DNA of 21,012 bases from Pelargonium nanum (taxonomy: Eukaryota; Streptophyta; Magnoliopsida; Geraniales; Geraniaceae). The translations under genes and the position numbers were made by a program. Of the stretch, positions 1 to 11,000 are shown piece after piece. The first letter of the stretch is position 1; the number at the start of each line of letters is the position of its first letter. The DNA lies in NCBI GenBank assembly GCA_036897485.1, contig JAYMTF010001848.1:1-21012 (forward strand). The letters are read 5' to 3'. The notes below the pieces were generated by a model. It saw only the letters and a list, made by a program, of their open reading frames with translations. It did no database searches and was not told the DNA's origin.

Positions 1-960
1 ATCATATCCAATTTGTCAGCTCTAGTTATTATGATGTGTGAAACATTTTATTTTCAATCCTATGTACGATAATATTTTTAGTTGTCAAAATAAATTATAA
101 TTAATTGCAGAATGTGTTTATTAATATTTTATATAAATACTTGTCACTACTTTTGGATGGAAAAGCTAACTGAGAGTTAACTATATGTACTAAATTGGTT
201 TTGTATACTTCAATCAGGTACCAAATTGAACAATAAACTTTTTTGCGTACCAAAATGAACAAATAAAACTTTCAAGTGTACTAATTTGACCCTTATCTCA
301 AAAAACTAATAATAAAACTAAACCCTAACCCGACCCTCATATACAAGCCCAAAACCAACATATACAATCCTTGACCCAACCATACCCAAATCCAAAATCA
401 ACACAAATCTGGTACCCTAACCCAACCTAACCCTAATCCGAAATCAATACAAATGTGCAACCTTAACTCAACCCCCATATGTACAAGCTACAACATATAT
501 AAACCCTATCCGGCCAAAACTTACAAATATTACCCTAAAAAAAATTCAATAAAACATAACCTTAAATAAAATAACAAAGTAGATCTCATAAATCCATTTA
601 ACAAAACCCTAAAAGATATATTAAACAAAATTCTAATGAGATCTATTGTAACAAAAACAAAACAAAAAAAAAAAAACCCTAATAGATCAATTAATGCACA
701 AAACAAAAAATAACAAAATAAACACAAAAACTTTTCAGATGCTCCGGCCAACGAAGTTGGACGCCACGTAACAACTCCAGCGAGCAACATAGCTACTATG
801 ACAAGAGAGATGAAGATTTTTGGTGTGCGACAAATTTTTTGTGTGTGGGAGAAGTATTTTGAGAGAAAGATTGAATCTAGAAAGAGAGAGAGAGCTTGAA
901 TAAAAAATGAGAAGGTTAAGGGCCTTGTTCGAATTCATTAAAATTTTCAAAAAATTCAAC
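1..960. repeat. AT-rich repetitive flank with telomere-like CCCTAA words
   Basis: No convincing gene is seen here; the open frames in this stretch are low-complexity and match nothing I know. Positions 215-290 carry two loose copies of a 'taccaaa(t/a)tgaac' phrase followed by a third diverged one. Positions 320-510 are A/C-rich with several CCCTAAC or ACCCTAA words and a loosely repeated phrase 'aatca(a/t)cacaaat' near 395 and 445. Positions 600-715 repeat 'aaaccctaa(a/t)aga' around a long A-tract at 664-677. A short GA run lies near 885. This looks like decayed transposon sequence, possibly the interior of the CACTA element whose end is at 1128. The CCCTAA words are too scattered to be a telomere array. 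Confidence 0.4.
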
Positions 961-961
961 A

Positions 962-1128
962 TCCTTGCAATGACGTGGTTGTAGGAAAAAATTTATGATG
1001 CCACATCATCGGAAAGCCGTAGAAAATTTTTGACGGGCAAATTTGTTCCTATCACGCGTAATATTTTCCGACATCCACATGGAGCCGTCGAACATTGACC
1101 ATCAAAATTTTGGAAATTTCTTGTAGTG
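962..1128 (-). mobile_element. Terminal part of a CACTA (En/Spm-type) DNA transposon
   Basis: Read on the minus strand, the sequence starting at 1128 begins CACTACAAGAAATTTCC. This matches the conserved CACTACAAGAAA start of plant CACTA elements. Behind it lie short GC-containing words within AT-rich DNA, such as TTCGACGGC, TGTCGGAAAA, CCCGTCAAAA and CTACGGCTTTCCG. They resemble the subterminal transposase-binding repeats of this superfamily. No matching CACTACAAGAAA start on the plus strand was found in the window. The other end is therefore lost or lies beyond the left edge, and the inner boundary given is arbitrary. No transposase coding sequence was seen. Confidence 0.6.
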
Positions 1129-1440
1129 AAATCATCAAATTTAAAGAATGATTTTATATTTTATATTTTTATTTACAAAAAAATTCAAAAAGGTTGACCC
1201 ATTTTATCGTATAAACGAAAAAGTATAAAGACTATTTTATAGAAAAAATATCACTCTTTTTTTATATCAAATTTTCATATTTGTCTTTACAAAATTTGTA
1301 TTTGCGCCCACTAATATTTTTACAGTTTTCATTCTTACCCTATTAAAAATTGTTTTAATAAAGATTTGAACCAACTATCTTTATCAAATAATGAAAACAC
1401 TCCACCAATTAAATTATAAACATTTTGTGTAAACAAGTAG
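1129..1440. other. AT-rich intergenic stretch, nothing recognised
   Basis: This is low-complexity A/T-rich DNA between the CACTA end and the LINE fossil. No gene, RNA or clear repeat was found. The short minus-strand open frames here contain nothing I recognise. Confidence 0.5.
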
Positions 1441-1607
1441 TTTTGAGAAGGTAGAGGTGAGTTCGGGGAGTGGCAACATGGATGCGGCAGGGACTGAGAT
1501 AGGACATGTGTGGAGAATATGTCCATGGACAAGGATGATATTGTTTATGACTATGGGGAGGAGGGGCCTCGCCGGTACAAGCAGATAGTAGGGAGGTATG
1601 GACGTTG

Positions 1608-2216
1608 GTGGAGCGCTTCTCGATGAACACCCCAATCAACTTTGTCAATATGAAGCAAATCATGGCTTTGGCTGGGCGGTTAATGATGGTGGTCAGAATC
1701 ACAGAGGTAGGGAGTCTCGGGTACGGTAGAGCGAGATAGTTTCGGTACCTGATTGAGTTGTACGATGAAGGTGTCACAAAGGTTCTGACGGAGGGTTTGT
1801 AGACTTTTAAAGGACACGTATTGTTGTTGAAGAGGCTCGAAATGGGTGAAAATCTATCGACAATTGAGTTGTGGCACACTAATATTTGAGTTCAGGCGAG
1901 AGGAGTTCCAAAAGGGTACGTGACAAACAACGTTTGCGAGGACTTAGGTAACACAACCGGTAGGTTCGTAGAGATAGATTCACTAAATTTCAAAGGTGTG
2001 TGAAGGTTGTATTTGAAATTCAAAATAATGTTTGATGTTTGTAAACTTCTTCGTAGGAAGGGAAGGCTCAGGCTTGCAAGGGGAGGAGGAATGGACATTG
2101 TTTTTCATTGTGACAAGCTCCCGAGGTTCTATTTTCATTGTGGCTTGTTAGGGCATGTCGAGAAAAATTGTGGAAGGTTCATCGGCGTTAAGGAGCCGGG
2201 TACAGAGAGAGCATAA
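1608..2216 (+). pseudogene. Decayed plant LINE ORF1-like gene (DUF4283 plus CCHC-like zinc knuckle)
   Basis: One continuous reading frame with four internal stops (1737, 1800, 1887, 2001) translates to the pattern of plant L1-type ORF1 / DUF4283 proteins. The order is a 'TPINFVNMKQIMA' start, a 'TEGL*TFKGHVLLLKRLE' core, 'NI*VQARGVPKGY', 'GRFVEID', then 'HCDKLPRFYFHCGLLGHVEKNC'. The last piece is a zinc knuckle (C-x2-C-x4-H-x4-C) whose first Cys is replaced by Tyr. The stops at 1800 and 1887 fall where family members usually have Trp (GPWTF, WVQ), so TGG has become TAG or TGA. No endonuclease or reverse transcriptase follows, so this is an isolated fragment. ORF1 proteins of this type bind nucleic acid during retrotransposition; this copy cannot be functional. 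Confidence 0.7.
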
Positions 2217-2922
2217 AGACTCTAGTTTGAGAAAAAACAAGAAGAATTTAGTTAGTATAGTATATTTACTCTTGTATACTCATCATCACGTGTTAATGGA
2301 TGCTAACAAACTTGTTATGAGGATATGTCATAAAAATCAAACTTGTTATAAAGATATTATTGACAATTCATTCATTTTTTCTCCCCCAAATCTCTTATCT
2401 CAAATTTGTAAACTTTACACTAGGATTGAAGATAAAACTAAAACTTGTACTAACTCGTTGATTTCCTGCCACAAACAGAAAATTGATGCTCAAATCCAAT
2501 CTCAAATTCTAAAAATTTGAAAAAGAAAACTAGATAATAAGATAAGAGTAAAGCTTTCGTCTTCAATTGACCAAAACAAACATGTAGAGGGAATAGGGCA
2601 TGAAAACTATGGCAGAGAAGCAATTCAATGCATGTGTTGGTCTGAACCTCAGATTCGAGTGTCTAAAACAAAACAATTTGTTGCATGATCACATGATTTA
2701 GTATCACAGTTTTAATGCCTTCGCCGGCTTTAGGAATAGACAACGAACTTACAGTGGAACCCCTCATATGCTTCGCCACAACACCTGATATGTTATTGTC
2801 TGTACAAAGTGAAATCATAAATAACATAGAAACAGTGAACAACATTATGTGACAGGAACAAACTTTAAAATATATATTGGAAAAGGCAGCAAGAAACCCG
2901 CACCAATGATTCTCAGTTGATT
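2217..2922. other. Intergenic stretch, including the 3' flank of the minus-strand membrane-protein gene
   Basis: No supported gene. The plus-strand open frame at 2155-2520 is low-complexity and has no recognisable motif. The part nearest 2922 should contain the 3' UTR of the minus-strand gene that ends at 2923. No canonical AATAAA was seen on the minus strand close to that stop, though AT-rich 'aatatatatttt' about 45-55 nt past it could act as the polyadenylation element. Confidence 0.4.
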
Positions 2923-4468
2923 TCACGAATTCTTGGTAACATTGTGATCAACAGTCCGAGAGCTTTGATTATTCGGCAGCAAAAAAGATGGGAGAAACCG
3001 GGGAATGATAAACGACAATATCAAACATAGCAGTACCAACACAACAACCCACCAAGCTTGGTGTGGGATGCCTAACAATAGTTCATCACAAACTGTCATG
3101 AAAGAGAAATAGTTAACTAATATATAACGTTGAAAGAATTGCGGTGTAAGCAAATCATGAAAAAAGGAGCGGAACATATACTGAGATGTATATCGTCATT
3201 TTAGTATAAATAGAATGGCGTCATCGGTTCCTCGCAGCCTTTTACATGCACACAATAGACTATTGAAGAAACATAGTTATGGGCCAATGGCGGTTCTAGG
3301 CATTCAATACTTTTAGAAGCTCTTTGAAATAGTATTTTGTACATAAAGTGCATACTTGCATAAATAAACGAATCAAGAGATGCGATGTAGACAACAACAA
3401 AACAATGACCATTTTGTCTTGAGACAGCTTGTACTAGACATTTAAAATGCATCCAACCTCTCATTGCAAGGTATTAGTTTAACAATATCATTTTAGTCAT
3501 TCACCGACTATGATGAATTGATGATAGAACCATCAGGTGGGAAGTTCTGAGCGTACATAGATGTGAATATGTGATAGTGACTAACATCAATCACAAACGA
3601 AGATGGAACACATTCCCTAAGAAACCGAGGCCGGGTGAAGCAAAACAATAGATGCAGTCATGGAAATAATAAGCGAGTGAAGAAAACTTATACAGGCAAT
3701 GACTAACTATACATGTACAAAGGAAAACTTATAAGCCCACAACAATAAGCAATCATAGTAATCTATATATTTTTGATAACTGTATGAATCCAAATTACCT
3801 ATATTAAAAACGATATATTCCCTCTCCTGTCCGTGCGGTATTGCAACAATCCCCTCGGGCTCAACATTCACTAGAACATATATTCCATCCTGAGCCAATG
3901 CCAAACCTCCAAGTGTTAGCAGTCTAATAACATGGAAAATAAGTCGAGAATTCCACAAAAATGAAATAAACCTGATTGGTAGGGAAGTCAAGACGACCGG
4001 TCTTGAAAACCAACTTTTCAGTGTCGAGTAATCTTCTATTCAGGTTAAGCCCTGAATCTAAATATGAGATGCCTCTTTTCAATTCCATAGAAAAGCTAGC
4101 AGGAATCTGTTCATTAGAAAGCAGATCAAAATCCATATGAAGAATGCATAAAAGGCGACAATGAGGATACACCAAATACATACAGAAGCCGGATACGATA
4201 TCTTGACTTCGTACCAAGTATTGGATTTGAGTCGTTGCAGTCGGTAGAGTCGAGAACCCATTTGCAATGGTAGGGTTTCTGCCCATCTCTCCTCTCCCAC
4301 ATTCAAAGTTTTTCTCTCAATTCTGCAAAAATGGCAACACATTGATAAGATTACAAAGCCATATACACAAAAATTTCAAATAAATAACAACACTTACCCA
4401 AAACCAAAAGGAAGTCCACCAATAATGCACAGTAATAGGAGCAGACACTGGATATCCATACACATCAT
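2923..4468 (-). CDS. Small single-pass membrane protein of unknown function (signal peptide, lumenal domain, C-terminal TM); five exons
   Basis: Exons, in minus-strand order: 4468-4398, 4322-4184, 4106-3972, 3889-3799, 3092-2923. They total 606 nt (201 residues plus TGA). All junctions are GT-AG and all phases agree. The protein starts MMCMDIQCLLLLLCIIGGLP, a clear signal peptide. A globular part of about 125 residues follows, with phrases such as 'TWYEVKISYPASIPASF', 'NRRLLDTEKLVFK' and 'YVLVNVEPEGIVAIP'. A membrane segment runs from about residue 158 to 177 (WWVVVLVLLCLILSFIIP), then a short polar tail. The layout predicts a type I protein of the secretory pathway with a beta-rich lumenal domain. 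I do not recognise a named family. An in-frame ATG 39 nt upstream could add 13 residues; the MM start was chosen because it puts the hydrophobic core near the N-terminus. The donor after exon 3 (CAG/GTTTAT) is weak, and intron 4 (3093-3798) is long, so a missed exon there is possible. Confidence 0.75.
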
Positions 4469-5011
4469 ACTAATTTGTTTATCTGTCACTCCATCAATAG
4501 GATTCATAATCAAATCAATTGAAAATACAAAAGGAATTCACAAGAAAAATAAAAAAGAATCAAAATTGGTTTCATTTGATCTAAACTATTCTTTGTTCAT
4601 GAATATTTATCAAATTTATCGAAAAAATTGAATATTTGATCGATCATATACGTTAATTTAGGTTTTGATATCAAATGAAGTTTAAATTCAAAAAATAAAA
4701 TGTTCAAAAAGTTTGAGAACCTGTGAATGATGAGATCGGAGAGGCCACAGTTTGAGGTAGAGACCGAGAGAGAACAGATACGGAAACGATGAAGGATTGG
4801 GTGAGATGAAAATAAAGTAAAAGATGAAGGGCAAAATAGTCTTTTCTTAATTCCAATTTAGAGAGGAAATAAAAAAATACAGTAAATAGTTTTTGTTCCC
4901 AGTCCCAGTTCCAGTCCCCGCCTAAATCTGAAGCGAGCACGAACATAACAGAGAGAAGAAACACAAGTGCTGCTTCGGTTTCTGCTTCTGATTCTTGGAG
5001 ACCTAATTCCA
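4469..5011. promoter_or_regulatory. Shared divergent promoter and 5' UTR region
   Basis: The start codons of the minus-strand membrane-protein gene (4468) and the plus-strand CABIN1 gene (5012) are 543 bp apart and point away from each other. Both promoters and both 5' UTRs must fit here unless there are upstream untranslated exons. The CABIN1 side has a pyrimidine/purine-rich leader from about 4895 (repeated 'cagtccc/cagttcc', then 'gagagaagaaac'). No clear TATA box in a fixed position was found for either gene, in keeping with housekeeping expression. The minus-strand open frame at 4704-5060 is an antisense shadow of this leader and is not called. Confidence 0.55.
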
Positions 5012-8000
5012 ATGGTAGACCGTGATTTCTGTTTATTTTCCTGTTTTCGGTCAAATTCAAGATGATTTCGAGAATGTCTGATCTTTTTTTTGCTGTTTTT
5101 CAGTTCTCAATTGCAGCTATCAATGACACGGACTCCAAACAGCAGTGGGAGCCTCTGGCCCCGACCAAAGAAGCTCAGGCATGAACATCATATTCTCGTG
5201 TTTCTTTTTTCTTCCTGATTTTCTTTCTCTCAAATACTGTGATTTTCCCTGGAAACAAACAGAATAGGAATGAATGAATGCCATGTTTTATTTTTGAGAG
5301 CATATTTAGGGTTTAGGAAGCCCTAATTCGCAACGCATGAACTTGATTGAAAATCAGCTGGACTGAATTTGTATTTGTTTTCTTTATTCCATGCCTCGAA
5401 TGAGACAATGCTTTACATTTGACAGTATTGGGGAGTTCGTGTTATACCAATTTGAGACACCCCAAATTGGCAATAGATGACCTTGATTTCCTGCTGGGTT
5501 GAAATTTACTTGTGATACTGTCCTTGTAGGAGTTTCATTTTTATTTTTATTTTGATAAGCAAGCGTAACAACCGAGGCTCGAACCTAAGACCTCAAGTGC
5601 CTTAAGCCACTTACCCTATTGATGGTTGTTCCTTGTAGGAATTTCATCTTTCACAAACTTATCATGAAGGGCTTCTCAAGTTACAGTCCAAAGAATATGA
5701 CAAGGCCCGTGAACTTTTGGAATCTGTCCTTAAAGATCCTATGATATCCAATGCTCAGGTACCGCTTTCTTTATAAACAGTTTTTGAGAGGTTGTTGGGT
5801 GGCTGAATAGTTTCTTAGCTTCTTCTACTTCTTTTCTTCAGGTGGATGGTAGTGCCAGTGATGGTCATCTGCTGCAGCTGAGGTTCGAACTTAAGCACTA
5901 CTATTTTCTTTAACACACCATTATGGCCTCCCTTGATCATTCACACCTTTAATTGGTCATATTGCTGTCATCATTAATCTCTTGATTTCTTATATCCGCA
6001 AAGCCATAATGTTTTGTCATGCTTAGATATTTGAAGTATCAACTATCTCCATTTTAATGATATTATATTCTATCGATGTTGCTATAAGTGTGTACTTCAT
6101 GACATTATGTTTGCATTGCTTCCTGCAGATTTTTGGCACTGAAGAATCTTGCCTCTGTTTTCCTTCAACAAGGTTCTGTTCATTATGAGAGTGCATTGCG
6201 TTGTTATCTTCAAGCTGTAGAGATTGATGATAAAGATTCAGTTCTTTGGAATCAGCTAGGAACATTGTCATGTTCCATGGGTTTACTGAGCATTACACGG
6301 TGGGCTTTTGAGCAAGGACTTATCTGTAGCCCCAATAACTGTAAGCCATCCATAGCTGTCTTGAATTAATTATATTCTGCAGGCTGTGCAATCTTCATTC
6401 CTTGATTTTTTTAGGGCTGATTTTTATCCATGCTTTCTTTGGTCAAACCATCCCCATTGAAACCATATTTATGTTTTTTCAAATTCGCATCATGTTATAT
6501 TAATAATAATTTTGCTGGATTGCGTTTGTAGGGAATTGTATGGAGAAGCTTTTGGAAGTTCTCATTGCCATTGGTGATGAAGTTGCATGTCTTTCTGTTG
6601 CAGAGTTGATCTTAAGGCATTGGCCATCACATTCTCGTGCTTTACATGTTAAAAATACCATAGAAGAGTCAGAACCAGTTCCATTTGCACCTCGGGGTAT
6701 TGATAAACTGGAACCTAAACATGTCCGGCTTAAGTTCCTTGACAAAAGAAAAGAACGAGATGAGAATCTAGAAGAGGCTGTCACAACTAAAAGGGCAAAA
6801 AAGAATTTGGACCTGCACCTAACAGAAGCTTCATGGGGAGGTCTTGCTGATGCACTCCTGGGAATTTTACTTTCATTGGATGGAACTACACCTGACGTGG
6901 AGAATGAAAACACGTATCGATCTGGAGATATCAGATTGACTATACACCTGCCTTCCAGCTTGGAAAATGGTATGGGGTCTGTAGAAAGGAAATGGCTTAA
7001 CCAAATCCCACCGGGTGAAGGCATGTCTCATGTTGATTCTAACATGGAAAGAGCAAGTAATCTCAAAGAAAAAGAAGCAAATGTCTCTGAAGAACACCCC
7101 CAGGAAAGGCGCAGCAGTCGTCTTGAAAGGCTAAGGAGTCGTAAACCTGGGAAAGAAGAATCAGATTTTGCTGCTGGTAAGGATGCTGCCAAAGTAGTGG
7201 TTCAGTTTTTGGAACCTTTCATTGATGGTGAACCAGGAAATAATGACTCTGTTCATGCTGCTCGCCATTCTGTTCAGTGTGCTGATCAAGCTAATCCATT
7301 GGACACAGAATATAATGATCTTACCAGATTTGTGAGAGAAACTTCAAATAATTATGGTGCTTACCATTTGTGTCACTTGCTTCTAGAAGATGCTGCAAGT
7401 AGAGGCCTTTTGTACCAGGATGCACTTGTTAAGCTCCTGGAGATAGAGAAATTGACAAGACATTGGGGGAAGGAAAGAACCCCTGAATGCAGTCTTTTTC
7501 TTGCTGAGCTGTATTATGACATTGGGTTATCTTCTTCTGACGCGCCCAAATTATCGGAATTTATGTCAGAGGTTTCGTATCATCTTTGTAAAATCATTGA
7601 ATCCGTGGCTTTGGATTATCCTTTTCACTCATACCATGCATCTGGGAGTGAGAGTTGCTCTTCAATTAGTAGCACTCAAGGTAATTGCAAATTATTGGAC
7701 CGTGAAACAATTTCCCAAGACTCACTCTTAGACTGTTCAATTCAAACCAATAAGAGTTCCTTTTGGGCTTGTTTTTTTTGGTTAAGTGGGCGAATGTCTA
7801 TTTGGGATGGTAACAAGGCAAAAGCTCATGAAGAATTCTGCATTTCTTTATCACTTTTGGCCAAGGAAGAAAATAAGAATGGTTCGCCATGTTTAGTGAT
7901 CTTACCGCACTGCAAAGTTATTAAAGAGTTGACTACTGATAAAGTTCTCCATGAAGTTAATTTATTAAAGGTTGATTTCTTGCTGGAGAAAACTGTCGGA

Positions 8001-11000
8001 GAGATGATTGAGAAAGAAATGTATTTGGAGTGCATATCCTTGCTTACTCCACTTCTTTTCTCTAGAAAACACGTGCACCTTGATGTAATACCTTCACCTG
8101 TCACTGACATGAAAGGTGAAAAAATTACATCTGTTGAACTATCTGCTTTGGACATATTAATCAAAGCATGTGAGAAGTCAAAACTGATGGACACTGAGGT
8201 GTATTTGAACTGTCACCACCGGAAGTTGCAAATACTCATGGTAGCTGCTGGTGTCGATGAATACCATGTTCACGGTAAACCATTTCCTTCGAAATCATGT
8301 TCAAAAATGCTATCTGTTTCTGAAATAGAATCATTAGAAAGTTCGAGCAAGTATTGGAATACCTTAGTTTTAGAAGAAGTGAAGGCAGTCTCGCAATGTG
8401 CATCAGAAGTGAAGAGCTTCATTGATCAATCTACAGATTCTGTAAGTTATCGATGCTTCCTTTGAAATTGATGCGTTTAATGATCCCGGTTTTACACCTG
8501 ATCCGGATGTATTACACTGCATGTGATGATATTAAGGGGGAGCAATATCCTTATGATGAGAATGCATGATTCCTTCATCGTTGTATCTGTGAATGTTATG
8601 CTTCTTTTATTTCATTCATTCTGTTAGCAGTAACAGCCATCAGGCTACAATAATAGCTAAAGCTAATGCTAACTGGGATTACATTTTAATTTCTACTACC
8701 TACTCATTATTTACACTATGTTTGGAACCTAAAAAAGTTGGAGGACAGAAATTTCTTGGAAAGTTCACCTCGTTTTAAGAACTTGTCTTCAATTTTATTC
8801 TCCTGACAGTACAGACTAAGATTTGAACTGGGCGCTAATTTTCTGTTTTTTTCCCTTCTCGATTCCCAAGACCCAAACATAGAGTTAATGTCTTATTTTC
8901 TTCTAAGGGGAAATTTACCAATAAAACCTCTTGAATACTAAGTCTTACTGGTTTTTATAAACTGGAACTTGTTCCATCTTCCAGACTCCAAAGACTTAAA
9001 CAGCTTTTTTTGAGCTTCCAGTATTCAACAAATCTTAATGACTGCACCTGTCCCTTCTCCTAGGGCTATGGCCCTCACAAAGATCTAAAATCTTGATTTC
9101 TTCCTCAGCTATACCTTCTGTTGAGATAAATTTCAAGGAAACAAAGTATGTTTCAAGACCATTGGATCTTTCAGTTATTACTATAAAACTTAAAATTTTT
9201 ATTTGTAACTTTTCTATTTTCTTTAGACCACATTATGAAAAGTACACTGCAATTATCAACGCTTCGTTATAAGAATACTCTACATATGCTTTTTATAAGT
9301 GATATGCGGTCATTTTCATGCTTGTAGAATGGCGGCTTTGTTCCATCAAGAAGCATTGGCAATATTCATTCCTTGCTGCTGGCAGTCATGTGCAATGTTG
9401 CAAGCATATTCCTCTGCAAGAAATCCACTGGGTTTATAATTGATGATCAAACTGAACAAATGCAAAGATGTTGCTTTGTTGAGGCAGCCATTGCATTCTG
9501 CAAACTTCATCACCTCAACCCTACCGTACCTATAAAAACACAAGTTAGTTGTTTCTCTTCCTTTTGAAACTAAACCTTCGTATACCCTATTGAGGTATAT
9601 TTTTCTCTTATTATTATTTTCTTAATATTTATTTTACCTTTTGTTATCTGACTTATTATTTCAGGTTGATTTGATTGTTGCAACCCATGACCTGCTTGCC
9701 GAGTTTGGGCTCTGTTGTGCTGGTGAAGATAGTGGAGGGGAGCAAGGAACTTTTCTTAAATTTGCGATTAAGCGTCTCTTAGCCTTGGATATGAAGCTTA
9801 AATCCAATTCTCATTCATTGAACAGAGAAACAGTTCATTGGAGGGAACATGTCATTACATCCCTTGATGAATCAAATTCAGAACCAGTCAATTTGGAGAT
9901 AGCTCAGATTGAAACAGATAAAACCAATGCTGTGGAGAAGAACACTTGTGAAGGGATAACTTCTAAATGCATTACATCTCCTGAAAGCCAAGGTGATCCA
10001 GAAGTAAAAGGTGTAAAGGAGGACAGTGAGTGGTCCAATGGAAAGTTAAGAAAAGTTGAAAAGGCAAGTGATAACTTTACTGAATGTATCGATGAACTAA
10101 CTGAAGATGAAAGGGAGGAACTTGAGTTGAAAATTGATAATGCTTTGGATCAATGTTTTTTCTGCTTATATGGACTGAATCTTAGATCTGATTCATCTTA
10201 TGAAGATGATCTAGCCATGCACAAAAATACAAGCCGCGGAGATTATCAGACCAAGGAACAGTGTGCTGATGTTTTCCAGTATATACTGCCAAATGCGAAG
10301 GCCTCATCTGTAAGTAGCCCCATCAGTGTAGTTTTCTTTTTGTATCAGTTTTAGTTAGTGATAATGATCTATGTTTGACTGCCTGACGTATATATGTATC
10401 CATCAGAGAACTGGCTTGGTAAAACTTCGAAGAGTATTACGAACCATACGCAAACACTTTCCACAACCATCGGAAGATGTTTTAGCTGGAAATGCAATCA
10501 ACAAGTTTTTAGATGATCCGGAACTGTGTGAAGATAAGCTCTCTGAGGATGCTGGGTCTGATGGGTTTCTTGAAACCATAATGAAGACAATATTTCCAGG
10601 TGATTCAAGAAAGCTCGAAGAGTACAAATCATCATCAGTTTGGAGGTATTTGTGCAAACTTATTGTTTTTGCTCCTAATTATACTTATTCTTATGTTTCT
10701 TTAATTGTTAACTTAGTCACTAAAAAATTGATATACTTAAATACATTTATTATTATTAGGAATAAGATTTCTGTATGTATTTAAACGCCTGCAGTTCTGA
10801 GCCATATATAGAGGTTTACCGCAACTTGTATTATCTCTTAGCACAGTCTGAGGAAATGAATGCAACTGATAAGTGGCCCGGTTTTGTACTCACCAAAGAA
10901 GGGGAAGAATTTGTACAGCAAAATGCAAACCTCTTCAAGTATGATCTACTGTACAACCCTCTGCGCTTTGAGAGCTGGCAACGACTTGCCAATATATATG

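Noticed and set aside
143-165. CACTAC at about 147 as the partner end of the CACTA element
   Set aside because: Only six bases match (CACTAC, then TTTTGG instead of AAGAAA), which is expected by chance in this AT-rich DNA.
321-505. CCCTAAC-rich DNA as an interstitial telomere
   Set aside because: The CCCTAA words are scattered and broken; there is no tandem CCCTAAA array.
2155-2520. 121-codon plus-strand open frame downstream of the LINE fossil
   Set aside because: It starts in a different frame from the ORF1 fossil and is low-complexity, with no motif or plausible splice context.
3201-3464. 87-codon minus-strand open frame as an extra exon of the membrane-protein gene
   Set aside because: It lies in the long intron 4, has no family resemblance, and exons 4 and 5 already join in phase to give a sensible protein.
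4704-5060. 118-codon minus-strand open frame over the divergent promoter
   Set aside because: It is antisense to the CABIN1 leader, start codon and intron 1, is low in recognisable motifs, and does not join the minus-strand membrane-protein exons.
6500-7024. 174-codon minus-strand open frame opposite CABIN1 exon 6
   Set aside because: It is a shadow of a long, well-supported exon on the plus strand, without its own motifs.
7501-8194. Other-frame open frames in exon 6 (7501-7731 plus, 7826-8194 minus)
   Set aside because: They lie entirely within the conserved CABIN1 coding exon in different frames.
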